Assembly (NCBI GenBank): GCA_025458125.1
Contig: JALOTA010000072.1
Coordinates: 1 to 33,373 of the forward strand
Reading direction: 5' to 3'
DNA: 33,373 nt
Source: Hyphomicrobium sp.
GTDB lineage: Bacteria; Pseudomonadota; Alphaproteobacteria; Rhizobiales; Hyphomicrobiaceae
The notes beneath the pieces are model-generated. The model was not told the DNA's origin. It saw only the letters and a program-made list of their open reading frames with translations, and ran no database searches. Below are positions 25,678 through 33,373 of this stretch, one piece after another (position 1 is the stretch's first letter; every line of letters begins with the position of its first letter). Both the position numbers and the translations under genes were made by a program.

Positions 25678-27240
25678 ATGGGTATCGAGAGTGCGTTGTT
25701 CAAGTCAGGCTTCGGCCGGTCTATGGCCGCCGCGCTGTGCGTGGCGGTTTGTTCAGCGACTGCATCGGCGCAGAGTGCCAAACCCAATATTCTTGTGATT
25801 TGGGGTGACGACATCGGCCAATTCAATGTCAGTGCCTACAATCGCGGAATGATGGGCTACAAGACGCCCAATATCGACAGCATTGCTCAGGAGGGCGCTC
25901 TCTTTACGGACTGGTACGGACAGCAGAGCTGCACGGCCGGGCGTGCCGCATTCGTCACGGGGCAGTCTCCGATCCGGACCGGATTGACGAAGGTTGGTCT
26001 GCCGGGTGCGCCTGAGGGCATGAGACCGGAAGATCCCACCATAGCGACGTTGTTGAAGTCGCAGGGTTACATGACGGGGCAGTTCGGCAAGAACCATCTC
26101 GGTGACCGCGATGAGATGCTGCCGACGAACCATGGCTTCGACGAGTTCTTTGGCAACCTGTACCACTTGAACGCGGAAGAAGAGCCGGAGAACCCGGATT
26201 ACCCGCAGGATCCGGAATTCAGAAAGAAGTTTGGACCGCGCGGCGTGATTCACAGTTTCGCCGACGGCCGCATCACGGATACCGGACCTCTGACGCGCAA
26301 GCGGATGGAGACTATCGATGGAGAAGTGACGGACAAGGCGCTCGATTTCATGGGGCGCGCGAAGGCGGCCAATAAGCCGTTCTTCCTGTGGTGGAACTCC
26401 ACCCGCATGCATGTGTTCACCCATCTCAAGGAAGAGTCGGACGGCAAAACCGGGCTTGGAATTTACGCCGACGGCATGGTCGAGCATGACGGGCACGTCG
26501 GGCAGGTTCTCGCCAAGCTCAAGGAGCTCGGGCTCGATGGCAATACCATCGTGATGTATTCCACGGACAACGGAGCCGAAACGTTCACATGGCCGGACGG
26601 CGGCACCACCATGTTCCGCGGAGAAAAGAATACGAACTGGGAGGGCGGCTATCGCGTTCCGACCGTGATCAAGTGGCCGGGCGTCATCAAGCCCGGGACC
26701 GTGGTCAACAACATCGGCGCTCACGAAGACATGCTGACCACGTTCCTCGCGGCTGCCGGTGACACGACCGTCAAACAGGACCTCCTGAAGGGCCGCACGA
26801 TCGGCGACAAGACCTACAGGGTGCACTTGGACGGCTACGACCTCGGACCCGCGCTGAAGGGTCAGGGCGAATGGCCCCGCAAGGAGTTCATCTATTGGAC
26901 TGATGACGGTAGCGTTGCGGCACTGCGGTACAGCAATTGGAAGGTCACGTTTCTGGAGCAGGAAGCAGAAGGGCTTCGGGTCTGGCAGGATCCCTTCAAG
27001 GTCCTTCGTGCGCCGCTACTGACCAACCTACGCATGGATCCGTTCGAGCGCGCCGAGCATGAGAACGCGATGGGGTATCAGCGCTGGTATATGGAGCGGA
27101 TGTTCCTCATTGCGCCTGCGGGAGCATATGTTGGTCAGTGGCTGCAAAGCTTCAGAGACTTTCCACCGCGTCAGAAGCCCGGCAGCTTCAATCTCGAGCG
27201 CGTGATGGAATCGGTCATGAGCAATCCCGGTAATCAGTAG
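25678..27240 (+). CDS. exported formylglycine-type sulfatase (arylsulfatase-like)
   Basis: 520 residues from the ATG at 25678 after AAGGAG. A signal peptide (..SMAAALCVAVCSATASA-QS) is followed by the sulfatase core: NILVIWGDDIG, with the metal-binding Asp pair (D44, D45), and C85-T-A-G-R89, the CxAxR site whose cysteine is oxidised to formylglycine. Next come FGKNHLGD (K138, H140), TRMHVFTH and STDNGAET, the remaining metal and substrate ligands. It should hydrolyse sulfate esters in the periplasm to release sulfate; the organic substrate cannot be told. Formylglycine-generating enzyme is needed for maturation and is not in the window. Two genes on the same strand follow: a small membrane protein and a HAD phosphatase. 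Confidence 0.9.
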   Translation: MGIESALFKSGFGRSMAAALCVAVCSATASAQSAKPNILVIWGDDIGQFNVSAYNRGMMGYKTPNIDSIAQEGALFTDWYGQQSCTAGRAAFVTGQSPIRTGLTKVGLPGAPEGMRPEDPTIATLLKSQGYMTGQFGKNHLGDRDEMLPTNHGFDEFFGNLYHLNAEEEPENPDYPQDPEFRKKFGPRGVIHSFADGRITDTGPLTRKRMETIDGEVTDKALDFMGRAKAANKPFFLWWNSTRMHVFTHLKEESDGKTGLGIYADGMVEHDGHVGQVLAKLKELGLDGNTIVMYSTDNGAETFTWPDGGTTMFRGEKNTNWEGGYRVPTVIKWPGVIKPGTVVNNIGAHEDMLTTFLAAAGDTTVKQDLLKGRTIGDKTYRVHLDGYDLGPALKGQGEWPRKEFIYWTDDGSVAALRYSNWKVTFLEQEAEGLRVWQDPFKVLRAPLLTNLRMDPFERAEHENAMGYQRWYMERMFLIAPAGAYVGQWLQSFRDFPPRQKPGSFNLERVMESVMSNPGNQ

Positions 27241-27249
27241 CCTCGGCTT

Positions 27250-27274
27250 GGCGGTACCTTTGAAAGGTACCGCC
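27250..27274. terminator. perfect GC-rich hairpin after the sulfatase gene
   Basis: GGCGGTACCTT and AAGGTACCGCC are perfect 11-bp complements around the three-base loop TGA, starting 10 bp after the sulfatase stop. It is the strongest stem in the window. No T-tract follows, so it may be a 3'-end stabiliser or a factor-assisted terminator that reduces read-through into the next genes. Confidence 0.5.
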
Positions 27275-27318
27275 ATCCGCTACTGACGGATGTCCGTCAA
27301 ATCCTCTCATCAGACAGC

Positions 27319-27723
27319 TTGAGTGCAGTGCAAATAGCGGCGCTTTCAAAATTCGTTCGTTGGGCAGGTTTTTACAATCTTGCGCTGGCGGTGGGCATGG
27401 CCGTTCCGATCGTGCCGCTGACGCTGGGCATCAACATCGCCGATCCGGTTCTGGGTCAGATGATCGCCGCCTTCCTCGCCTTTACGGCTGTTGTCCAGAT
27501 TGTGGCCGCCCGCGATCTCGACACCTATGGCTGGGCGGTCTTTTGGGAAGGTGCCTTACGTTGGGTTGCTGCATCGCTTCTGATAACGCATGGATTCTTC
27601 GGACATTTGGGCGTGATGGCTGGCTTTCTCGGCGTCGCCGATTTTCTCGTCGGATTGGTTTTTCTCGTCATCCTGCCGCGCGTTCTTGGGAAATCACGGG
27701 CGGAGTTGATTGCCGGAAGGTAG
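27319..27723 (+). CDS. small four-helix membrane protein, unknown
   Basis: 134 residues if the TTG at 27319 is used; a GTG at 27328 is also possible, and neither has a good ribosome site. Four hydrophobic segments span the protein (FYNLALAVGMAVPIVPLTLG, MIAAFLAFTAVVQIVAA, ALRWVAASLLITHGFF, ADFLVGLVFLVILPRVLG). I do not recognise a family. It lies between the sulfatase and the HAD phosphatase with only four bases before the latter's start, so it is probably co-transcribed with it. Confidence 0.6.
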   Translation: MSAVQIAALSKFVRWAGFYNLALAVGMAVPIVPLTLGINIADPVLGQMIAAFLAFTAVVQIVAARDLDTYGWAVFWEGALRWVAASLLITHGFFGHLGVMAGFLGVADFLVGLVFLVILPRVLGKSRAELIAGR

Positions 27724-27727
27724 TGAT

Positions 27728-28795
27728 ATGGTCTGCACAACACGATTGGCCGGCAGGATAGGCATCCTCGCTGCGGTTCTGGCAGGATCGCTGACGGCGC
27801 TCCCGGCGTTTGCGAATATCCTGATCATGACGCCGGACGGCGCCGGAGAGGTCCGGCAGGCTCGTTCGGCCGATGATCCTCTTCCGTCCTGGGGTGATAG
27901 CGATACCCGCCGGCGCATCATTGCGTTTGTCGAGGCCAGCCGCCTCGATGGCTCGCCAGGTTATATCGCGCCGGCCGATCGCATTGCTGTCTTTGACAAC
28001 GACGGTACGCTGTGGGCCGAACAGCCGATGTATACCCAGCTGGCTTTTGCGATCGATCGCGTCAAGGCGTTGAGCAATGCCCATCCGGAATGGAAGGACA
28101 AGGAGCCGTTCGCACCTCTTCTGCGCGGCGACCTGAAGGCCGCGCTGGCCGGAGGCGAACGGGCGCTGCTCGACATCATCATGGCGACACACGCTGGAAT
28201 GACCACTGAGGAATTCGCGCAAACGGTCAGGGATTGGATCGCGACAGCCCGGCATCCCACGACCGGCCGGCTTTATTCGCAGATGGTCTATCAGCCGATG
28301 CTGGAACTGATGGACTATCTGCGGGCGAACGGTTTCAAGACGTTCATCGTTTCCGGTGGCGGAATAGAATTCATGAGGCCGTGGGCAGAAGCCGTCTACG
28401 GGATTCCCCCGGAACAGGTCATCGGGTCGAGCGTGGTCACCAGTTTCCAAATTCAGTCGGGCGTCCCGGTTCTCGTCCGCGAACCCAAGCTGAATTTCTA
28501 CGACGATAAAGAGGGCAAGCCCGTTGCGATCAATCAGCATATCGGCCGCCGGCCGGTTGCCGCATTCGGGAACTCAGACGGCGACCTCGCGATGCTGCAA
28601 TGGACATGCCTCAAACGGGAGCCGAGCTTCTGTCTTATCGTGCATCATACAGATGACGAACGCGAATGGGCGTATGATCGACAGTCGCACATCGGTCAGC
28701 TTGACAAAGCTCTCGACGAAGCCACGTCAAAAGGCTGGGCCATCGCCGACATGAAGCGGGAATGGCGACAAATCTTTCCCAATACCTCACCATAG
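27728..28795 (+). CDS. exported HAD-superfamily phosphatase
   Basis: 355 residues from ATG 27728 after GGAAGG. A signal peptide (..LAAVLAGSLTALPAFA-NI) marks it as periplasmic, unusual for the mostly cytosolic HAD group. HAD motif I is FDNDGT at 89-94 (nucleophile D90, acid D92), motif II VSGGG, and motif IV GNSDGD. The type resembles phosphoserine-phosphatase-like proteins with a large cap between motifs I and II. It would hydrolyse a phosphate ester. The pairing with sulfatases suggests ester scavenging, which is inference. It is convergent with the cytochrome/TPR gene. Confidence 0.83.
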   Translation: MVCTTRLAGRIGILAAVLAGSLTALPAFANILIMTPDGAGEVRQARSADDPLPSWGDSDTRRRIIAFVEASRLDGSPGYIAPADRIAVFDNDGTLWAEQPMYTQLAFAIDRVKALSNAHPEWKDKEPFAPLLRGDLKAALAGGERALLDIIMATHAGMTTEEFAQTVRDWIATARHPTTGRLYSQMVYQPMLELMDYLRANGFKTFIVSGGGIEFMRPWAEAVYGIPPEQVIGSSVVTSFQIQSGVPVLVREPKLNFYDDKEGKPVAINQHIGRRPVAAFGNSDGDLAMLQWTCLKREPSFCLIVHHTDDEREWAYDRQSHIGQLDKALDEATSKGWAIADMKREWRQIFPNTSP

Positions 28796-28857
28796 CGTGT
28801 GAAGGCGCTGGGCCGGCCGGCCTCACTATGGCGGCGACGCTGGCCCCGACACACGCT
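28794..28857. terminator. inverted repeat in convergent gap
   Basis: AGCGTGTG (28794-28801) and CACACGCT (28850-28857) are perfect 8-bp complements enclosing a GC-rich interior with GGCCGGCCGGCC. They overlap the end of the HAD gene and precede the end of the convergent TPR gene, a place where a bidirectional terminator would be expected. No T-tract is evident. Confidence 0.3.
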
Positions 28858-28901
28858 GCGCGGCGTGATCCACTCGCACGTTCGTTGTGACGGGCTCAAG
28901 C

Positions 28902-31206
28902 TCACTGAGTGCGCTTTTTCAGCTCCTGTACGAGGCGAGCGAATTCCGGCCGGTTCGGTTCCAGTTCATTGAGCCGCTGCGCGGCGTCGAGAGCTTCGGC
29001 GAACTGGCCTTCGTCCATTGCGTAGGACGCGAATGCCATCAGCGAGTCCCGGTCGAAGGGATGGCGCGCCAGGGTGTTTTTCAGTACGTCCCGAGCTTCG
29101 GCAGGCTTGCCGGTGTCGTGCAAGGCAATCGCCAGAACGTAACCGAAACGTGGATCCTGGGGCGAGTTATTTGCTGCCGCGGCGAGCAACGGCATCGCAT
29201 CTTCTGTCCTCTTCTGGCGGATCAAACTCAGACCCAGTGCGTGCTGCACCGGACCGGATTCGGGATTGGCTGCGAGCGTGCGGCGGAGTATTTCGTCGGC
29301 GGCTTTCTCATCGCCGGCGGTGCGTTCCATGTCGGCGAGTGAGACAGCCGCGGCAACGAACGTCGGATCCAGCTCAAGCGCGGTCTGGAACGCCGCGCGT
29401 GCTTCGTTGACGTTGCCACGTTCCCAGGCAAGCGTTGCCAGCGCCGATTGGGATTCCGGCCGCTCGGCGTTATGGAGTTGTGCATCTGTATATTCAGCAA
29501 TGGCTGACGCGAAGGCGGTTTTTCCCGCTTCCGGCAGCGTTCCCTCGGCTTCTCCGGCGAGTGCCCGTGCGGCTTCCATCCGAACGAGCCGTGACGGATC
29601 GCTGAGCAATGCTACGAGAATCCGGCCGCGGGTTGCTGCATCCGCCCCGGAGACGACCGAGATTGCAGCGATGCGCACCAGCGAGGCGAGAAAGTGCGCT
29701 CGCCTGAGCGATGGCCGATGACGTGGGGGCTGTGGCGATCTTGAGCAAGGCCGGGATTGCGCCCGGAGCTTGACGGTCGGCGATATCGAAGGCTTCGGCA
29801 AAATCCTGAGCGCCCGGCTTCGGTGATGGGTACCAGGCGCGCACGGCGTCGCGGGCCCATGCCGCGCTCTTGCCAGTATGGCACTGGGTACATGCGTTCG
29901 GCGTTCCCAGGAGAATGGAACGGTCGGGCCTTGGTATGCGCATGGAGTGGTCGTGGCGCGCGTCGACGCCCATGTAGGTGGTGGTGGGCATGTGGCAGGA
30001 TGTGCAGCGCGCACCTGGGCTGTCCGCCGGGTGGTGGTGATGGGATGATGTATCGAAGCGCTGGGCAGCATGGCACTGGCTGCACAGGCCGTTTCCTTCG
30101 ATGACGAGTTTGCCGCTGTGCGGGTTGTGGCAATCAGAACAGGTGACGCCTGCGTCATGCATCTTGCTCTGCAAGAACGAGCCGTAGTTGTAGACTTCGT
30201 CGCGCTGCTGCCCGTCGGCGTGATAGAGGCCGGCGTCCAACGTTGCGGGACGGAAGGCGTCGAGAAGGGAACGCAGATTGTTGGGATCAGACGATATCTG
30301 CAGGCGCCGCGAATGACATTGCGCGCATGTCTCGATCTCCTTGGAAGTCGTTCTTGGGGTTGAGCGTGCGGCTTGCCCCGTCTCTCCCATTAGCCACGAG
30401 ACGCCATGCCGTTCATCGAATTGGATTGCAAAACCTTTGTTCTGCGACTGATCATTCGCGATCCGCCCTTTCGTGGCCCAGGCGACGTGGCCAGAAGCAG
30501 GGCCGTGGCAGGCTTCGCAGCCTACGTTGATCTCGGACCAGGAGGTTTGGAACGTCCGCGTTTTTGTGTCGTAGTTTTTCTGCAGATTGGTGGAGTGGCA
30601 CCAGGCACACTGATAGTTCCAGTTCTGATCGATTCCTGTCCAATGCAGAGGGTCGCCGGGTTTGAGCTTCTGGCCGGGGTAGAGGTGGTACCAGCGTTCT
30701 CCGCCATCACTTTTCGGGCGGCTGTCCCATGCGATACCGAGAGCCTGGAGGCGGCCGCCGGGCAGTTCTACGAGATACTGCTGCAAGGGCTTGAAGCCGA
30801 AAGTGTAGCGTATTTCGAAGTCGGCCAGCTTTCCGCCGGGTCCGTCCGTCCGGACGAAATAGCGCCCGTCTTTCTTGAAGAAAGTGCTGGTAATGCCATC
30901 TTCGGTAAACGTTGCGCCGTTGAAATCGCCGAGAACCGTTTCTGCGTTCGCCGGCTTCATGGCCGCGTGATGATGGGACGAAGCCCAATTCTTGAATTCC
31001 TGGGTGTGGCAGGCACGGCAGGCGTTCGAACCGACGAACCGCGCCGCTTCGCCCTGGCTGCCTGCGGGCGCAGCAATGGCCACCGGCGCCGCGCAGAGAA
31101 TGATTGCCGCGACGGCGCCGATAGCTCTCCGCAGAGCCCATGTTCGTTTATTCGGTATGTCAGGCGCGATAAAGCGTCGACGTGCCAATAAGCCGGATCT
31201 CATCAT
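28902..31206 (-). pseudogene. octaheme cytochrome c with HEAT/TPR tail, frameshifted
   Basis: A single gene split by one frameshift. The first frame (31206 to ~29680) has a signal or anchor (AIGAVAAIILCAAPVAIA) and eight CxxCH haem sites: CRACH, CAWCH, CEACH, CAQCH, CSDCH, CSQCH, CTSCH and CTQCH, resembling cytochrome c554-like multihaem domains. The second frame (~29640 to 28902) holds the end of a HEAT-like segment (LLSDPSRLVRMEAARAL) and about five TPRs. The total of 2305 bp is one base over a multiple of three, so a one-base insertion or two-base loss at about 29640-29690 would restore about 768 residues. All haem sites lie before the shift, so a truncated cytochrome could still be made. 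The start at 31206 overlaps the AraC stop (ATGA). Its role would be periplasmic electron transfer plus protein contacts. Confidence 0.8.
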
Positions 31207-32216
31207 CTCGCCTGCCGGTATGTGTTTCGCCATTGCCGAGGACTCTGACCCGCCCAACCGCGAAAGGCGCGCGAAAACGCATTTGGGTCTTCGTAACCGA
31301 GTGCCGCTGAAACATCCGTTACAGTCCGGTCGGTCTGCTCAAGCATCAGTTTGGCCAGTTCAAAACGTGTGTCGCGAACGAGATCGTGGAGCTGCAATCC
31401 CTCGGCAGCCAGCCGCCGCCGCAACGTTCTCTCGTGGAGGCCGAAGAGGCTGCAGACGGAATCCGTCGAGTAGTTTCCGCCCAGCACCATCTGATACAGA
31501 ACTTCCTGGACCTGCTCGCCGAAACTCATTGACGATTGAGCTTCGTTCTGCAGGGCCTCGGCGAGCAGGCGATGCAGAAAGGCATCTGCCCCCTTTATTG
31601 CCTGGCCCAGGCTTTGGGAGGCAAAGTTGACGCCGGACACCTCCGAGTTGAAGTGAACCGGCACTTGGAAGAGATCAAGATAAGCTTGGGTCGAGGCCGG
31701 CTTGCGGTAGGCGAATTGCACCCGTTTCGGTTTCCACCGCGGACCGCACAACTCCTGCAGGATACGGTAGGCGACTGTTGTGGCGACGTCATAGATTTCC
31801 GGAATACCGGGAGTCTGCGTCCGATAGACAACGTAGCCCAACAGAACGGCCGATTCTGAAACCGACTTGAAAACCGGAACGGCGCCTCGGTCATGCCAGT
31901 GAAGGTGGAGAACGAGGCTGCGCAGCGCGTCACCCACCGTTGCAGAATTGCGAAGCAGGTGGGCCAGCGGACCGAGGTCCTGGAGCTGGAAGCGCTGCCC
32001 CAGCATGATTCCGATATGCGGGCAGTTCGTAATCGTGGCGCAATGCACCATCAAGCGTCCGGCGTCGGTCAGCTGTAGCCGGTTCTGGGGCTTCTCGAAA
32101 ACTCTCTGATCTATCCCGGCGTCGGCGAATACCCGTGCCGGCCGGCAGCCAAGCTCGTGCAACAAGCCAGGAAGCGACGCAATGGGGCCGACGCTTATTT
32201 CGCCTGCACTGCTCAT
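31203..32216 (-). CDS. AraC family transcriptional regulator (OruR-like N-terminal domain)
   Basis: 337 residues from the ATG at 32216 after GGCGAGG; the frame back to 32318 adds an arginine-rich leader I consider untranslated. The N-terminal ~190 residues match the Arabinose_bd-type sensing domain found in OruR/ArgR/VirF-like regulators (LGQRFQLQDLGPLAHLLRNS). The C-terminal ~100 residues are a double HTH: CSLFGLHERTLRRRLAAEG and TDVSAALGYEDPNAFSRAF, ending RGWAGQSPRQWRN. The gene overlaps the cytochrome gene downstream and is divergent from the sulfatase at 32442. The spaced direct repeat in the gap is a natural binding site. Confidence 0.88.
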   Translation of the reverse strand: MSSAGEISVGPIASLPGLLHELGCRPARVFADAGIDQRVFEKPQNRLQLTDAGRLMVHCATITNCPHIGIMLGQRFQLQDLGPLAHLLRNSATVGDALRSLVLHLHWHDRGAVPVFKSVSESAVLLGYVVYRTQTPGIPEIYDVATTVAYRILQELCGPRWKPKRVQFAYRKPASTQAYLDLFQVPVHFNSEVSGVNFASQSLGQAIKGADAFLHRLLAEALQNEAQSSMSFGEQVQEVLYQMVLGGNYSTDSVCSLFGLHERTLRRRLAAEGLQLHDLVRDTRFELAKLMLEQTDRTVTDVSAALGYEDPNAFSRAFRGWAGQSPRQWRNTYRQAR

Positions 32217-32441
32217 AGCCTCGCCGACCCACGGCAGGGAGCGGCCCAAATGCGATCCCACGCCATTTGGCTTTGCCTGCCTCCGGCGTGGGACTTGGCG
32301 AACGGAGGACAAAGTCATTTATCTATGTCCGATACTGCAAGGTCTTGCCGGTCTTTCATATGCTATATTGCCGGTCTGAGAAATAGGCGACTGTCTGTCG
32401 ATTTGGTGCATTTCCCGCCGGATATGTTGAGGTTGGATGTC
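32217..32441. promoter_or_regulatory. divergent promoter region between AraC gene and sulfatase
   Basis: 225 bp. TTGCCGGTCT occurs exactly at 32345-32354 and 32368-32377, 23 bp start to start. An adjoining dyad GCAAG-GT-CTTGC covers 32337-32348. AraC-family proteins bind tandem half-sites about two helical turns apart, so this is the best regulatory candidate in the window. It lies 65-97 bp upstream of the sulfatase start, within reach of its -35 region. Confidence 0.55.
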
Positions 32442-33373
32442 ATGAAAAGCGTATCGTCAGCGATATCTGCACTATTCCTTTTCATGGTCTTTGCCGGGCC
32501 AGCGTCAGCGCAGCAGGTCACAGGCACCGTTGGCTCGGCGAGTGCGACGACTTCGATCACCGGAAAACAGCTTCCCCCGCCTGATCCGGCTTTCGGCGGC
32601 GTCATCAAGCAGAATGCTTTGCAATCGACGCCGTGGTGGCCCCCGCGCGTCGTGGCGCCGAAGGGGGCGCCGAACGTCCTTCTGATCATTACGGACGATG
32701 CCGGATTTGGCGTTCCCAGCACGTTCGGAGGCGTCATTCCAACGCCTACCATGGATCGCGTCGCCCAGGAGGGATTACGCTACAATCGCATGTTTTCGAC
32801 CGCGCTGTGTTCACCCACGCGCGCTGCTCTGATCACCGGACGCAATCACCATTCCGCAGGTTTCGGGGTCATTTCCGAGCAGTCGACGGGGTTCCCCGGC
32901 TACAACAGCATCATCGGCCGGGATGAGGCGACGATCGGACGGATTCTGCGCGATAACGGTTATTCGACATCCTGGTTCGGCAAGAACCATAACGTTCCAG
33001 CCTTTCAGGCGAGCCAGACTGGTCCTTTCAACCAATGGCCGGCGGGACTGGGTTTTGAATATTTTTATGGTTTCATCGGAGGAGATGCCAACCAGTGGCA
33101 GCCAAATCTCTTCCGCAACTCGACGCAGATCTACCCCTTCGATGGTGCTGCGCCGGGCACCTGGAATCTCATCACCGCGATGGCGGACGACGCCATCGAC
33201 TACATGAACCGGATGCATCAGATCCAGCCGGATAAGCCTATTTTCATCAAGTACGCTCCCGGTGCGACGCATGCGCCGCACCATCCCACCAAGGAGTGGG
33301 TGGACAAGATACGCGACATGAAACTCTTTGATGAGGGCTATGAGAAAGTCAGGGAGCGCATCTTCGAAAATCA
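32442..33373 (+). CDS. exported formylglycine-type sulfatase, 3' end outside window
   Basis: 310 codons are present and the frame stays open to the edge. ATG at 32442, with GAGG about 12 bases upstream. Signal peptide (MKSVSSAISALFLFMVFAG..ASA-QQ), then a ~50-residue linker and the sulfatase core: VLLIITDDAGFG with the Asp pair 85-86, and C123-S-P-T-R127, the classic CxPxR formylglycine site. WFGKNHNVP and the APGATHAPHH segment supply further ligands. The PTMDRVAQEGLRYNRMFS and long insertions resemble the large (~750-residue) arylsulfatases such as Pseudomonas AtsA relatives. It is divergent from the AraC gene. It differs clearly from the sulfatase at 25.7 kb. Confidence 0.9.
   Translation, partial: MKSVSSAISALFLFMVFAGPASAQQVTGTVGSASATTSITGKQLPPPDPAFGGVIKQNALQSTPWWPPRVVAPKGAPNVLLIITDDAGFGVPSTFGGVIPTPTMDRVAQEGLRYNRMFSTALCSPTRAALITGRNHHSAGFGVISEQSTGFPGYNSIIGRDEATIGRILRDNGYSTSWFGKNHNVPAFQASQTGPFNQWPAGLGFEYFYGFIGGDANQWQPNLFRNSTQIYPFDGAAPGTWNLITAMADDAIDYMNRMHQIQPDKPIFIKYAPGATHAPHHPTKEWVDKIRDMKLFDEGYEKVRERIFEN

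Noticed and set aside
25753-26826. 357-codon minus-strand frame opposite the first sulfatase
   Set aside because: The sulfatase frame has all catalytic motifs and a signal peptide; the opposite frame has no recognisable feature.
30406-31191. Plus-strand frame opposite the octaheme cytochrome
   Set aside because: Antisense to eight haem motifs; no own motif or ribosome site.
1-33373. CRISPR arrays, insertion sequences, integrase sites, tRNA or rRNA genes
   Set aside because: None was seen on reading the sequence: no spaced identical repeats, no transposase or integrase frame, and no tRNA-like cloverleaf noticed. A tRNA or Rfam scan was not possible here.

Overview
The window looks like chromosome from a GC-rich alphaproteobacterium, most likely of the order Hyphomicrobiales. 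The evidence is a porin of the alphaproteobacterial Porin_2 type, DUF992, DUF6455 and DUF3734-patatin proteins, a TAXI solute-binding protein, frequent TTG/GTG starts and ATGA-overlapping operons. I saw no tRNA, rRNA, CRISPR array, insertion sequence or phage gene. The window opens in non-coding DNA and closes inside a sulfatase gene.

Layout. 1-5.7 kb: an outer-membrane porin (+), an AI-2E permease followed by a ferric-reductase-like flavocytochrome (-), and an OmpA-domain protein (+) followed by a small four-cysteine DUF6455 protein. 6.3-11.7 kb (-): a tightly overlapping Mrp-type cation/proton antiporter operon, mnhE-F-G-[MrpA C-terminal modules fused to B]-C-D-D2. It has no full-length MrpA. 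A second antiporter-like subunit sits at the end of the operon and lacks the usual TM5 glutamate. 11.9-14.8 kb: a DUF4239 membrane protein and an unknown membrane protein (-), then an orphan TAXI-type TRAP binding protein (+). 14.9-21.6 kb (-): an RND efflux adaptor and RND pump, the pump broken by two short out-of-frame deletions, then a cytosolic DUF3734 patatin phospholipase and a GntP-family permease. 21.7-23.6 kb (-): a DUF4203 membrane protein and a patatin lipoprotein.

23.9-33.4 kb is an envelope/periplasm region. It holds a DUF992 protein, two small glycine-zipper paralogues flanking a small secreted two-cysteine protein, an exported formylglycine-type sulfatase, a small membrane protein, an exported HAD phosphatase, and a divergent AraC regulator gene overlapping an octaheme cytochrome c-TPR gene that carries a frameshift. 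The window ends in a second exported sulfatase, divergent from the AraC gene. The AraC/sulfatase gap holds an exact 10-bp direct repeat on a two-helical-turn period, so AraC control of both sides is plausible.

Together the genes suggest ion homeostasis (Mrp, permeases), efflux, and scavenging of sulfate and phosphate esters in the periplasm. The most unusual items are the MrpA-less Mrp operon with its modified second antiporter subunit, the AraC-octaheme/TPR-sulfatase-HAD neighbourhood, the glycine-zipper pair, and two disrupted reading frames that are either real gene decay or assembly errors.
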